From Jaltomata sinuosa (taxonomy: Eukaryota > Streptophyta > Magnoliopsida > Solanales > Solanaceae): a stretch of DNA of 64,000 nucleotides. The notes under the pieces were generated by a model. The model did not search any database and was not told where the DNA came from. It saw only the letters and a program-made list of their open reading frames with translations. The position numbers were made by a program, and so were the translations under genes. Positions 34,975-46,788 of the stretch are shown in pieces. Numbering within the stretch: position 1 is the first letter of the stretch; every line of letters begins with the position of its first letter. The stretch covers positions 372,001-436,000 of the forward strand of contig QJPP01000028.1 of the NCBI GenBank assembly GCA_003996215.1, given 5' to 3'.

Positions 34975-35260
34975 CTACACAAGGAGCTCGAGCAAAAAAG
35001 TGCGTAGAAAGATCAATGTAGAACTGATACCTGCAGTTTTCCTATGCACGCAGAAGCCATGAAGCAATTCTCTGGTTCTATATGATGATGCTGATGCATC
35101 TCCATCAACGGTCCAAAACGGAATCAGGCATGTTGAACCTCCGTCCTGCCACTGTCCTGTATATATAAAGTTTCTCAACGGGGCACCCTTCTGGTCTCGT
35201 CAATAGTTGGCAATCTCCTCAAGACCGGTATCGTCAATATAATCTAGCACCTGCACATTC
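34975..35260 (-). other. Coding-like fragment of unknown origin
   Basis: The minus strand has VLDYIDDTGLEEIANY, a stop, then RDQKGAPLRNFIYTGQWQDG and a further ~45 residues of protein-like composition (SSYRTRELLHGFCVHRKT). A small hydrophobic end follows. I do not recognise the family. It may be a captured gene fragment or the end of a neighbouring gene that was deleted. Confidence 0.3.
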
Positions 35261-36297
35261 AGATGCAAAAATTAGGACTTTTTTCACCTGTAAGGACAAA
35301 AGTACTCAGAAAAGGATAATCTGCAAAGAAAAATATATTTATGTGTGTTAACTTTTTTTTAGCCTGTTTGAAAAAGAATACATCCTCTTTATTTCAACAT
35401 TCCCATTTTACCTTTAATGACACTCCTTTGTAGGAATGGCACGGCAAGTTTAAGACTACGAGATTCAAGGAAATCTCTTCTCTAAAATTCAAACATTTAC
35501 TGTATCAAGCTAGAACTTACCCACAGCCGCTGCAATTTTGTAAGAGTGCCTGATCATCTTGCCAAGATTATGCAGAGTTCAGTTATTCCGTCTTCTACCT
35601 TCCATAAATTAATACATAGATCACTCATAACTTATACATGTATTCAGTATCCGGAAAATAAAAACATGAACCAAACATTGTATTATTAATGGGATGTTTT
35701 ATGTGGAAAGAGATAAAACCAAACAAATGATGTATAGCTTATGTTAGGTCTAGTGTGGGGATAATTTTTTCCTCATTTTTGTAACCAAACAATGTATAAA
35801 GTTATGCTAGTTTAAACATTAATAACTCTTCCCTGACCAGCAAACAAACGAAGATCCCAAATTAAAATGTCTTTGAGTTAGAATCTTTTGTTGCCCATTT
35901 TGGTATTGCTACTTCACTATTGACAATTTGTTGCCCATTTTGGTATTCAAAACACAATGTATTAATGAAGGAGGTGATAGCCATTTAGAAGAAGAGCTAA
36001 TTGGAATCTAGCAAATTTGTAAAATATTGAAAATGAGAAGAAACAAACAGCAAATACTTGCCATTTTAATTTATTTTTTTCCTTATTACCTTGAGCTTAA
36101 AGGGGATCATATCAGTTATCTGCTCATTTTCGACTTAGTATTCAGAAACAGTTCAGTTGAGAAATCTTTTAACATTGGCAATTGCCACTACACAAGAATC
36201 AGAACAACACGCGTATCTTTGGTTTCTAAGTAGCAAAAGAATGGAGAAGAACCTGTTCTGTTAGTGCTAAAGACTTTTCATACATAATGCTTCAAAG
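35261..36297. other. Spacer between NLR fragments
   Basis: AT-rich spacer without a supportable gene. Some of it may be remains of the R1-like gene's downstream DNA; I see no conserved block. Confidence 0.35.
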
Positions 36298-37545
36298 CTA
36301 CTTAAATAACGAGATATTATTCAGGTCAAGGATCTGAAGCTCGTCTCCTCCCCTCATATCTTCAGCATATACCTTAAGTTGAGGGCTCTCTGCAAGGTAG
36401 ATAATTTTTAATGAAATAATATCGCTGAAACTAGGCAAAATCTCCTCAAGCTTATGACGTCCCGACAGTACTAATTTCTCAAGCACAGGAAAGGATTCCT
36501 CTTCCAACTTTCAAAATTTTGAGATACACAAAGGTGACTTCCTCCCCCATATTCCATTCTTCCCCGTGGATGATTGTATAATAAAGGAACAACTCTTTAA
36601 GGTTGGGCAGTCTCGCTATTGTTGATAATGAATCGGATGTCAGAGGAAAGTCAAACAACAACAACACTTTCGAATTGGAAGGGAAGTGTAAATCCCACGA
36701 CCAATATGTTGCTACAGAGGGCCCACTGTCATTTGTGTTTGAACTTTCAAACTCTACTCTGAGGGATTCTAGTTCAGCTAGGAAATCCAATTTCGGTAAC
36801 CAATATCACTCTGTTGAAAATCCCATGATTCTTTGAGACTAAATGCAAGCTCTTGAAGATTGGGAAACCTTTTAAAAATATCCTCTGTGTCTTTCGAGTA
36901 GGTGAGCACGAGTTTCTCTAATAATCTCAACTTCTCTAACTTTGTGTCCTCTGCTACTAGTATTGGTTCATCTGTATCCATATCAAAGAAAGAATAAGCA
37001 CTCATGGACAACACTTGCAACTTTACAAGATCCCAAATTCTCGGTAATAGTACCAAGGTTGATCCTTTGTTATAGGGTTTCTAGATTCCAGAGGTTTGAG
37101 AAAGACAAAGGCATTTTAACTTCTGTCCCAATTCTTAAGAACCTCAAATGATTCAACATCCATATTTCATTCAGCAATAAATCTTTCACGTTGATAAAAG
37201 AGCAATCCAGGTGTAACACTGTAAGAAGCCTCAAGTGCCTTAGGTGACATGCATTAGAAAGACGGTCGTCCAGCTAGTCTCCAGTTATCTCCAAAGAATA
37301 GAGGTGTTTACCAGAATGCCTTTTCTTTTTTGAACTGAACAGGGCAAAATTGTTAGGCTCAAATAGCTCGCTGTGATAATCAATGGTCACTATGCGTGGC
37401 ATCAAATCTGAAGAAAAAGAAGATGGAGTACTTGAACTTATCCGGTCAAACAACTTTTCTTTTTCTTGCTTTTATCAAACAAAAGTCATGCACAAGATCA
37501 TAACCTATCACATTGAAATGAATTACCAAGCGACTGGAAATTAAA
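36298..37545 (-). pseudogene. R1-like NLR LRR-domain pseudogene
   Basis: Read on the minus strand from 37545: VIGYDLVHDFCLIKARKRK, then after a frameshift near 37455 FDRISSSTPSSFSS, MPRIVTIDYHSELFEPN, RHSGKHLYSLEI, NACHLRHLRLLTVLHLDCSF, GSTLVLLPRIWDLVKLQVLS, TKLEKLRLLEKLVLTYSKDT, DSLSTIARLPNLKELFLY, EESFPVLEKLVLSGRHKLEE and RGGDELQILDLNNISLF. This is the LRR part of R1-type NLRs of Solanum. Several frameshifts (about 36510, 36780, 37080, 37455) and stops break it, and no CC or NB-ARC is present upstream of 37545. Intact relatives act in intracellular recognition of pathogen effectors. Confidence 0.85.
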
Positions 37546-37559
37546 TTATCCAAATAAAC

Positions 37560-37990
37560 TTTTCTATTATTAAGTTTACCACTACTTCATTCACTTTCAC
37601 TATTGTTATAGCACACCATTATCAACTATCACTATCCTCAACAACAACCATTGTCGCCTCAAATTATTACCATTATTAATTGTCACCACCATTATTCACA
37701 ATTTACAGTAATCACTATCAACCAACATTATCACAGTATTCGCCAAACACCACCTACAATAACCACCATATTAATCATCACTATATATCGTCAACCACCA
37801 TTATCATTAACCATCACCTATCGTCATTATTATCCACCACAAATTATCAACACCACCACCAAGTACCATCATCAACTATCACTATTAATTAATACTATTA
37901 GTTACCATTATCACTAGATACTACTCGCAACCAACATCATCCCCACTCGGCCCACAACCACCACTGCTAGCCATTGTCATCAACCTCCAT
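37560..37990. repeat. ACC/ATTATCA low-complexity tract
   Basis: About 430 bases of imperfect CACCAT, TTATCA, CACTATC-type words on the plus strand, with open frames that encode only His, Thr, Ile and Tyr-rich peptides. It borders the 5' end of the NLR pseudogene and may mark where the gene was truncated. Confidence 0.7.
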
Positions 37991-38687
37991 CTAATTATAT
38001 TTTAAAAATATTTTTTTGATATAAAATTAGATTAATTTAGTATTTTATTTGAGTTATATTTTGTTAATTTTTATATAGAAACAAATTTTATATATATTCA
38101 GATATTGAAAAAATAAAAGTCTTAATTATTTAGTATTTGAATCTTAATATATCGTTTTAATATTTAAGTATGTATTCAGATTCAAAATATTAATCTTAAT
38201 AAAATTAATGAGCCTAAATTAAGCTATATCCTATACTCGATAAAAGCTGAAACTTATTGAAATTAATTACACATTTTTGGATCTTTGAAATTGATTATAA
38301 ATTATCAAACTTATTGACGTTAGAAAGACACATGTATTATATAGATTTTTTTAAAAAAAGTCCTTGTCAGTTGAAAATTTCTATTTTTGATATACCTTTC
38401 AAAGAAATTATATTATTTTATCTTCTATATTCATATGCTGTATGCACATACAAATTCATAGTTTTAGCATACATTTACTCAATAATTTTTTAAATTCATA
38501 GTTTTTAGCTTTCTTTTTTTTTTAAAAAAAAAAGAAAGTAAACTCTCTTTATGAATGAGATCTAAATAACTAAGATTTAGATCTAAACATAAACACATTT
38601 AACAACTGAGATTTAAATAATTAAAATTCATATCTTTATTAAATGCAAATAAATTATAAGGCCAAAGTGAGTGTAATCAGGGGCGGA

Positions 38688-38850
38688 GCCACCTTAGAGT
38701 CAGGGGACCCCCTTCGACAGAAAATTATATATGGTTAAAATTATTTTTTATGTATATACAGTAGATGTCGAACCCCCTTCAGCTTGCTGGTGTGTTTACT
38801 TATTCAAATTTTGAACCCCTTTAGTAAAAATCCTGACTCCGCCACTGAGT
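38688..38850. mobile_element. GCGGAGCC-type foldback MITE
   Basis: Left end GGGGCGGAGCCACCTTAGAG and right end AAATCCTGACTCCGCCACTG form inverted termini. The body contains GACCCCCTTCGACAGAAAATT and CGAACCCCCTTCAGCTTGCT. Diverged relatives lie at 2345-2500, 53105-53200, 57990-58155 and 60045-60220. Confidence 0.7.
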
Positions 38851-39184
38851 GTAATATGATACTCCAAATCTATTACTTATTTTAAAAATTTAAGCACTTT
38901 ATTTTGTTGATCAATTGTAAGTCAAAGTATATGCAACAAATCAATTCTAATTAATTCAAATAATAGAGTGCACATTTGGGCATGTTGCTTCATGTGATGG
39001 GAATTGCCATGGAATTTCATTAGAAGAATCTCACGTGCTTCATTTAAGTTTAACTCAGATGCACCACGTGGGGCGGAACTACAAGTCTGTCTACGAGTTC
39101 GATAGCAGGGCGGAGGCGGAGCCAGGTGGGAGTAAGGGAGTTCATCCAAATTTTCTTTGACGAGAATTATAATGTATATTAGGA

Positions 39185-39510
39185 GACAGTTAAAGCATCA
39201 GTCTCAGCAATAACGGAAGAAAAGGACTGACCGACCGCCATTCAAGAGAGATCGCGAAGGCTCAAACTTTTTGCTAGCTTTGAAACATGGGCCGAAAGAA
39301 AGATGAAGACCAAACAAAGTTCGAGGTCAAATTAAGCAAAGAAAAAGATTCACTTTAGTTGCAAGACTTTCGATAGCTGGCTTGGCCAAATGGAATCACC
39401 AATCTAAATAGAAGGGTCGTTCACTCCATATTCTTTGAGAAGTTGCTTGCGATGGTAGCACTAGCGAAGCAATCAAGGCAGGTCGAACAGAGTCGGTCGT
39501 AATGACAAAC
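39185..39510. other. Possible second mitochondrial insertion
   Basis: The base composition rises and words such as GACCGACCGCCATTCAAG, GAAACATGGGCCGAAAG and GAAGTTGCTTGCGATGGTAG have the style of plant mitochondrial spacer. I cannot assign a gene. It is bounded by AT-rich nuclear spacer at both sides. Confidence 0.35.
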
Positions 39511-40905
39511 TCTGATTTATACTTAAAATTTCACTTAATATGTATAAATAATTTATCAAGATCTTAATAAATTGACTTTTCTAAAATTTAAAATGCAAAA
39601 AATCAAAATTTTAATTCCGCCTCTATGAACCATCTATTCTTATTGCAATTGTCAGAAAAGGAGAACGAGAACAACAAAATCGAACTCACGTCTATTGTAT
39701 TTAAATGGAAATTTAATCTCAATCACAAAGAAAAGAAGAAATCGAATCTTCCTAAGATGCTTTCATTTTAGCATTTACTAGAGACGGATTCATAGAAAGT
39801 ATATAATTAAATTATATAGGTTGGACTTTTTTTCGATTTACGCAATTAAATTCTTTTTGTAAGGTTATTTATAACTTCTCGATTAGTGCAGTCAACTTTC
39901 TATTAATAATTTTGAGTATTCCATAAAAATAATTGACCAGAATCATACATAGATGCTGAATTATAGGAAAAAAGCACATGAGGAATTTGGTCAATTTGTT
40001 GTATTTCACGTGACTTCCATCGTGTAACACATATATATTCACTTTTTTGAATTTATATTTCTATACACTACGAGTATATTTTTATTATATAATCAAGTTA
40101 AGTTGACCTACGATAACATGTAACCCTTTATATCAATCTTGATATATATGATAACATGAAAATAAGACTAGTACTGAGTAATAACTTGCAATAATCGATT
40201 AGCTTACATTGATAATGTAAATATTTTTTACACGATGAGAGTGCTCAACACTTTTTTCCTAATCACCATCCCTAGGAAAGCGTACAATAACATATTGTCC
40301 ATTCTCGAGTAAAAATTTATCCACACTCGATATGTTATACTTACCTAATGAATACATAGCACATGTCTTATCTTAATTCTACACTCTCTTGTTTATAAAC
40401 AATAGTTAAATATTACATATTCTAACCTTATTTGTTTAACTTAATTATAGCAAAATAGGATGATTTGATGTAAACATCGATGCGGTAAACTTTGATCCTC
40501 CATTTCTTCTCTTTACAGAAATGACACAAGTACACTACCAAATGCAATCACATACCAATTAAATTGCACAATCAACATCTTAATATTCTTTCATAATCAT
40601 ACAATTTTGTGAAAGTTACACATTAATCCTACAAACCCCAAAAAGGGTATAGAAACTTCAATGTTAATGCAACTAATCTTGGTCAATTGCTTGATAACAT
40701 ATGATAATCCAACCTTGAATCAAATGAACAATCTTGTCCTTGGAATCCAACTTGTATACTTGAAACTTAGAGTGTATGGAGACAAAATCGGATCTAGGTG
40801 AGTTCTATGGGTTCAGCTGAATCTATTAATTCGAATCCAAAATTATGTATACATATAACTTAAAATGTATACATAAAATAAGATGCACATATTCTGAACC
40901 CATTG
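39511..40905. other. AT-rich spacer downstream of the DUF688-like gene
   Basis: No gene, clear repeat family or RNA is seen. It contains short fragments of the common Solanaceae repeats only. Confidence 0.4.
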
Positions 40906-41160
40906 ACTCTAGAAATTAGATTTGACTCTGCACGGAGATGCAGGAACAGAATATGACCAACACCTAGGTGGTGACAAAAATGCTGATGACGACAACGACA
41001 ACGATGATGCACATATTCTGAACCTGTTGAGTACTCTAGAAATTAGATTTGACTCTGCACGGAGATGCAGGAACAGAATAAGACCAACACCTAGGCGGTG
41101 ACGAAAATGACGACGATGACAACGATGACGATGATGAAGAACTAGTAGGAGATGGTTGTA
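40906..41160 (-). repeat. Tandem duplication of the DUF688-like gene 3' end
   Basis: Two copies of about 125 bases (40906-41030 and 41031-41160) share the words ATTCTGAACC, CTCTAGAAATTAGATTTGAC, CACGGAGATGCAGGAACAGA and ACGATGATG. The copy 41036-41160 encodes the last ~40 codons; the outer copy lies after the stop codon. The two copies differ at a few bases and by small indels. Confidence 0.85.
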
Positions 41161-41572
41161 GTTGACCACTTTTTCTCAAGTTTAATTTGGGAAGGAAGAA
41201 AAACCTTTGTAACAATTTACCCTTTGTTTGTTTTTTTATGGCATTTTTCATCTTCTTCTCAAGAAATGATGGTGGAGGAGTAAGAGGAGGAAGTGGGGTT
41301 TCAAGAATCTTGACTTTTGGTGTTCCTGGTTGAGATTCCCACTTAAATGGAACAGTCAATGGTGCATTGCCATAATAGACTTCAATATTGGACAACTTTT
41401 TCATCGAAGAGAGCGATTTTCGAGACAGAAACTGATCATTCTGTAGATCCGAGATAGAATTCCTATCTTGAAATTCTTTTCCTAGATTGATTGGCTTGAT
41501 TTTGGGAAGATCTATTGTAGTTTTGAGACTTCGCATGTTTAATTTGCTAGTCTCAAACTTTTGTAAGATCAT
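41036..41572 (-). CDS. Small basic protein with DUF688-like motif
   Basis: This is a single open frame of 178 residues with an ATG at 41570-41572. The centre has VPFKWESQPGTPK (74-86), the hallmark block of the DUF688 and related plant protein family. It is followed by a Pro-rich stretch LETPLPPLTPPPSF (90-103), a Lys-rich stretch and a run of about 20 Ser from residue 139. The last residues read PPRCWSYSVPASPCRVKSNF. The protein is basic and has no signal peptide or membrane segment. Its function is unknown. A TATA-like tract is at 41688-41703 on the minus strand. Confidence 0.75.
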   Translation of the reverse strand: MILQKFETSKLNMRSLKTTIDLPKIKPINLGKEFQDRNSISDLQNDQFLSRKSLSSMKKLSNIEVYYGNAPLTVPFKWESQPGTPKVKILETPLPPLTPPPSFLEKKMKNAIKKQTKGKLLQRFFFLPKLNLRKSGQLQPSPTSSSSSSSLSSSSFSSPPRCWSYSVPASPCRVKSNF

Positions 41573-41687
41573 ATATATATGGAACTAAAGAAGATTTGAA
41601 GTTTTTTGTTTGAGCTAATGAGCAAGTATTTGGAGTTACTTGGAGAAAAACAAAAGTGGTTTTTTTTGGGAAAATATGAAGAGTGTG

Positions 41688-41703
41688 TATATATAATATA
41701 TAG
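41688..41703 (-). promoter_or_regulatory. TATA-like tract of the DUF688-like gene
   Basis: A run TATATATTATATATA (minus strand) lies about 115-130 bases upstream of the start codon. The spacing suits a TATA box with a leader of about 90 bases; no other element can be claimed. Confidence 0.4.
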
Positions 41704-42648
41704 TTAGATTATGATAAGATATAAAAAAAATCTAAAATATTCAAGTATCACCCCATCACGATCTGCCCACTCCTTCTTCTTTTTTTAATTCTCTTTTTTA
41801 ATCTGCTTTGATTTAAGAGATCAAGGAGAGGAAGGAAGAAGCGGTTTTTCTTTTAATCATTATAATGAAAAACAAATCAATGAAAGTTGAGATGAAGTAA
41901 GTATAAGAAGTCAACTATTACCATATTTTTTAATTATTTCTCAAAAGAGTACACTTCTTATAAAGTGGGATTCTCACTTTACTGAATCAAAAGAATAAAC
42001 TTCACATTTGAAACTAATAAATTCGATACAAGAAAAATATTTGGAAAGCATGTGCCCTTTCCTAGTCCCAAGCAAAGATGAGTTTTACGCTATATAAATT
42101 CTCACTATTTCATTTAAGTTTGTTCCATTTCAATATATAAAAATTATAGTTTTTAATTTCTAGCATAAAATTTTTAATATATAAAAATTATAGTTTTTAT
42201 TATTATACTGGAGTTTTACATGTAAAAGTTCGAAACGTCATTATGTTCTACTCAAATTTCACATGAATGAGGGATTTAACAAAGTTCAACATGGTAATAT
42301 GCTAAAGTATTTTATCTAAATTATATTTTTGCATTAAAAAGTAATTACATTTTAAACGACCACTAAACTTTATATATTGCTTCAAAAGGTAGCTAGCTCA
42401 CCCAATTTTTACAGAATTAAATTTCTCTTCAGTTAAAGGTCTATCGGAAACAATCTTTTTATCTCACATAAATAGAGTTAAGGTTTATGTACGCTCTATT
42501 CTCTCCTGATTCTATTCATCAGATTACACTGAATATATTATTGTTATCGTAGATGAGTAAATTTATGTTATAACTCAAATTGGTCAACCAATCAATATAA
42601 ATTCATCCATCAATAACAATAAATAATGGCCATCCCATATTAATTATC
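41704..42648. other. AT-rich spacer with one SINE tail
   Basis: No gene is seen. A TS-SINE/RTE tail, plus orientation, lies at about 42430-42550 (AGGTCTATCGGAAACAATCT to AGATTACACTGAATATATTA). Confidence 0.5.
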
Positions 42649-43400
42649 TAAGGTTGTTAAAGAAGGCTATATATTGAGTACTTCAAAATGTAGAAATCCG
42701 ATTTTGATGGTGAATCACGTGTGGCCCTCGTGGGTCACATGGTCATTCAAATCTCAAATTTTGCCAAATAAAATTAAATATTTAGGAATCGTTTGATCAT
42801 GAAATTTTTTTATTTTTATTCGAAGTTAAACTCTGAAAAATATATTTGGCCATGAAATTTCAAAAAAAAATAGTTTTACTTTTTTCAAGAATTTTCAAAA
42901 ATTCCAAAAACAACAATATACTCCCTTCGTCTCATATTAGTTGTCCATCTTTACTAAAAATAGTATTCTCATATTAGTTTTCCACCTTACTAAATCAAAA
43001 GAAAATTAATTAAATTTTTTTCTTTTTACCCGTATGCATGATTAATTGATCTTTTTAAAAGTGCGAACACTTGTTTGTAAAGATCCAAAAAAAATTCTTA
43101 GAGATGAATTAGTAAATTACATTCTTATTTATAATTTCTTAAGATGTGTGTAAAAGGAAAAATGGACAACTAATATGGGACGGGAAAAATAGTCGTCTTC
43201 ACTTTTTTCCACTAGAATATCTATAAAAATTTAAAAATAACTCTAATTTACTTTTTCCTATTTTCACAATAAAACATGGTCAAACTCCTAGTTAAACTCA
43301 AGTTGACTTATTAGACATGTATTGTAGTGATAGCATTTGGATATTTGCAGCCAAAATCAAAGAAGGAGGTCACTCAATAGCCTTCTTTAACAACCTTAGA
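42649..43400. mobile_element. TIR element with nested MITEs
   Basis: The ends are TAAGGTTGTTAAAGAAGGCTAT at 42649-42670 and its complement at about 43379-43400. Inside are further elements. A Stowaway-like MITE at about 42918-43190 has ends CTCCCTTCGTCTCATATTAG and CTAATATGGGACGGG. A GTTTGATCATGAAATTT / AACATGGTCAAACTCC pair flanks it. The order shows at least three layers of insertion. Confidence 0.65.
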
Positions 43401-44634
43401 CTTTATAGGTTAATTAATTGTTCTAAAACATCCTGGGATCGAGTTTCATCGTCATTAGAGAAAAATAAATTTCAACGTATTTGATATTGAAAATGTATCG
43501 GGCTCAGATACAGGGTGGATGAAGCACATTGGCAACAAATTCATCTTAATACAGTATTTTTGATGCACTATATAGATTTATATGTAAAAATCTACAAATA
43601 TTTCATCAATTATTATATTTGAATACATAATTTTAATAAAATAAATTCAATACTATGAACTTACAAGTCGCATTTACCGTACTTAAATTTTAAATTCGTC
43701 TCTAGACACACAAGTTAAGGGTAATCTAGATCTAGTATAAATAAACAAATGTATTCCTTTCCTAATAGTTTAACTTGAATAGATTGTCACACACTTTAAC
43801 ATTGATGAAAATGTGTTACTTCTTCCGTCCATCTTTACTTGTGTAATATACTAAAAATAGTTATCCAACTTTACTTGTTTAATTCAAAAAATCAAGAGAT
43901 AATTTATCATTTTGTGTCTATTTTACCCTTGTTATTAAATACTATTCATTTTTCAATATTTAAATGACTTATAATTAATAGAGTGATATAGTAAAATTAT
44001 TTTTTTATTTATTATTTTTCTTAAGAGGTGTGCTAAGTCAAATATAAATAAATAAAGATAAACGAACGGAACATTAATATGACATACCAAAAGAAAAAAG
44101 GGAGGGGGGAGGGGGTTTTCATAGGCTCCCCCCTCTCTTTCTTTGTTGAGTCTTTGGGAAGAAGAAGAACTATAGCAACAAGTAACATATGGTAGTGATA
44201 GGGAGTATTTTTCTTTTAATGGATTTTATATGGTGTGCATTTAGATTAGTCGGGTAAGTAAGCACCGATCTAGATGATTATACAACAAACCCTTAAATAG
44301 TTCAAAGATTCAATTGTTTCAAAATTGAACATTTTATTACTATACTAGTTTTTGAATACGCGCATTATACGTATATCTTATGTCAATCAATAAAAATATT
44401 TTAAAAGAAAAATTAATTAAACAAAGGGAAACAGAGAAATTAGGTAAAGGGAATGACAACAAAACTAAATTATTTTCATTTTTTATTTTTTGGATCCATG
44501 CAGTTGGTGTACCATAATCATCATGTTCTTTAGGGTCATGTCAATTTTACTAAGAATTTTTATTTGAAAAGTGGTGTTGTTATTGTTATATTATTGGATA
44601 TTAGAATAAGTAGAGATGATATATATTATGAAAT
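43401..44634. other. Spacer with a Stowaway-like MITE
   Basis: A Stowaway-like element lies at about 43815-44075 (ACTTCTTCCGTCCATCTTTA and its diverged complement near 44065). A G-rich run GGGAGGGGGGAGGGGG at about 44100 could form a G-quadruplex. No gene is seen. Confidence 0.45.
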
Positions 44635-45640
44635 GTTATGATAGAGTGGTAAGTACTTTTTTATTTTAAGTAAAAGTTTCGGGTTCAAGTTTTAAAAATA
44701 AAGTTGCCTTTGATCCTAACACGAATTCAAATCAGTTTGGCCTCAAAAGGAAGATCAGACACCGAGTAAAAAAAAGAGATTCATGATGGTAGGGCCATTA
44801 TGTAATTAGCCTAAACATTTGTCCTCTGATTTATGTACATGGTCTGATTTACGTAAAATTATATTATAAGCAAATAATTGTATTAAATCTATATATAGAT
44901 AGATATTTGAGAAAGTATTTTTTTATGATTAACCAAATGTTTCAGATTAACCCCTTAAAATGAAATCCTCTTTAGTAGGACCACTAAAATGGAACTTTCC
45001 AAAACGAATCACATTACTAGAAATAAAGGTTTTTTCACCGTGAATCAGTGAAAAAATTGTGCTAAAGAACATGATTTTTCCACTTATTTTTCACCGTATC
45101 AGCTTACTGGAAAAATGCATGGTGAAAAAACAGATTCTCACTGAAATAGCGGGGAACTTCCTAATTTTTCATTGAAAATAATATTAGTTACTATTTTTTT
45201 CTTTTCCCACCAATTCAATCAAAATATTTATGAAAATAGTCACTGAACATTTTTCAGTGAGAAAATAGTGATTTTTTTAGTAGTAGTTGATATTAATGTA
45301 ACTAGAAATCATGATATCACCCAAAGTTACGGTGAGATGGTAAGTACCCTTTTATTATTAGCCAAATATTTTGGATTAAGCCCTTGAAATGGAATTCTCT
45401 TTAGTAAGAAGTATTTTACCTACTAAAATGAAACTTTCCAACAAGAATCAGGATTAGTCAAATTCCAAAACAAATACCGAATACGGTTTAGGAACGAAGA
45501 GAAAAAGTGTTCATGATGGTTGAATCATTGTGCAAGCCTACTAAAACATTGTCCTCAAGGTGCATGGTTTGGTATTTTGGTATGTAAAATTATATTATAA
45601 GCAAATAATTGTACTAAATCTATAGATAGATATTATGTAA
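44635..45640. repeat. Duplicated spacer with a CACTA-type MITE between
   Basis: Unit A (about 44635-44920) and unit B (about 45330-45640) share GGTAAGTAC.....TTTATT, TTCATGATGGT, TGTAAAATTATATTATAAGC and AAATAATTGTA.TAAATCTAT. A MITE of about 280 bases (45009-45288) sits between: TTACTAGAAATAAAGGTTTT with inverted TCACTGAAAAAT/CAGTGAGAAAATAGTG parts ending in TTAGTAGTAG. The same MITE family lies in reverse at 63360-63650. Confidence 0.6.
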
Positions 45641-45891
45641 ATACCCATACGTACTATCGAATTAATTTCATTAGACATAGAAAACTTTAAAAAGGAATTT
45701 AATCATGTGCACACATGGTGCATGTTAATTAGTACATCTTATCATTATGTAAGTGTGTAGCTTGCTCCTTATGAAGGAAAGTTATTTCACAATTAGAATA
45801 TGTGAAATGCATGGTTGATTGGTCCATTGACAAAGTTAGGAATTCAAAATAAAAAAGTTATGCCAAAAGAGTTACTTTTACTCTATTTACA

Positions 45892-46788
45892 GGCGGAATA
45901 CATAAAGGGTCCCTTTAAGTTGTTCAATTATTTCTTATAGACACTTCAATAATGTCTTATTTCTATTGAACCCCTGAATTCATTAAAAAGTATGCCAATT
46001 AAGTACATCCATTTGACCTGGCACACCATTTATATGCGTGAAAACACTCGCCTCTTACGTAAAATTTAAATCAATTAAAACACAACACATGTTTTCCCCC
46101 CATTTTTAATTTACAAATCATCAAAGTAAAAAAAAAAAAATCTCTGACTTACTCCCCTTCGGCGGCGATGACTGTAAACCATCGCCGCCTACCTACGCTA
46201 CTCCCCTTTCATTTTGATGGCATTAAAATCTCTCACCCATTGCCTTCATATTCTTCCCACTATTAATCATTTATCACAATTATATTACAAAGCACAATAA
46301 TAAATTATTACCAAAAAAAATAATTAATTCGTGTTGTACTTATCGAAAAAAAATGAAGCTTCGTCAAAGCTCGAATATTTGAGACTTAAATCTACTTTTT
46401 CTTATGAACAAATTAATACAAAGAAAGTAAACGAAAAAGCAAAAGAAGAATAGGAGAGGGTGAAAGAGAGATAGAGGGAGGGGGGAGGGGGGTGTGTGTG
46501 CAGGGAAGGGGAACATTGGGGTCTTCCTCTTCTTCTTTTTTTGTTAATTGTTTTTTTTTTAATTAATTTAGGTGTATAAGTTGGAAAAAGAAAAGGAAAA
46601 AAATTATTTGTAACTGTTTTACGCGTTTGAGGAAGGTGAAACTCACTTTTTTGGCCATATCAGCATTTTGTATCTAATAGGAATGACTTTTGAACAGTTA
46701 AGGTGTTCAATAGGAACAATACCTTGTTGAGGTGCCTATAAGGAATAACCGGTCAACTTAAAGGAGCCCCTTATGTATTCAGCCCTAT
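45892..46788. mobile_element. Long-TIR element (Mutator-like MITE)
   Basis: About 90-base inverted termini: left GGCGGAATACATAAAGGGTC..., right (minus strand) GGGCTGAATACATAAGGGGC.... Both continue through TTTAAGTTG, TTATTTCTTATAGACACTTC-type and CTATTGAAC words. Flanks CTATTTAC and CTATTTAA suggest a 8-9 base target duplication with one change. The interior has a GC-rich foldback (GGCGGCGATG/CATCGCCGCC, about 46160-46190) and a purine-rich tract, with no coding frame. Long TIRs with a 9-base target duplication fit MULE-derived elements. Confidence 0.65.

Noticed and set aside
37651..37917. 88-residue His/Thr/Ile-rich open frame
   Set aside because: It is a translation of the low-complexity ACC/ATTATCA tract.
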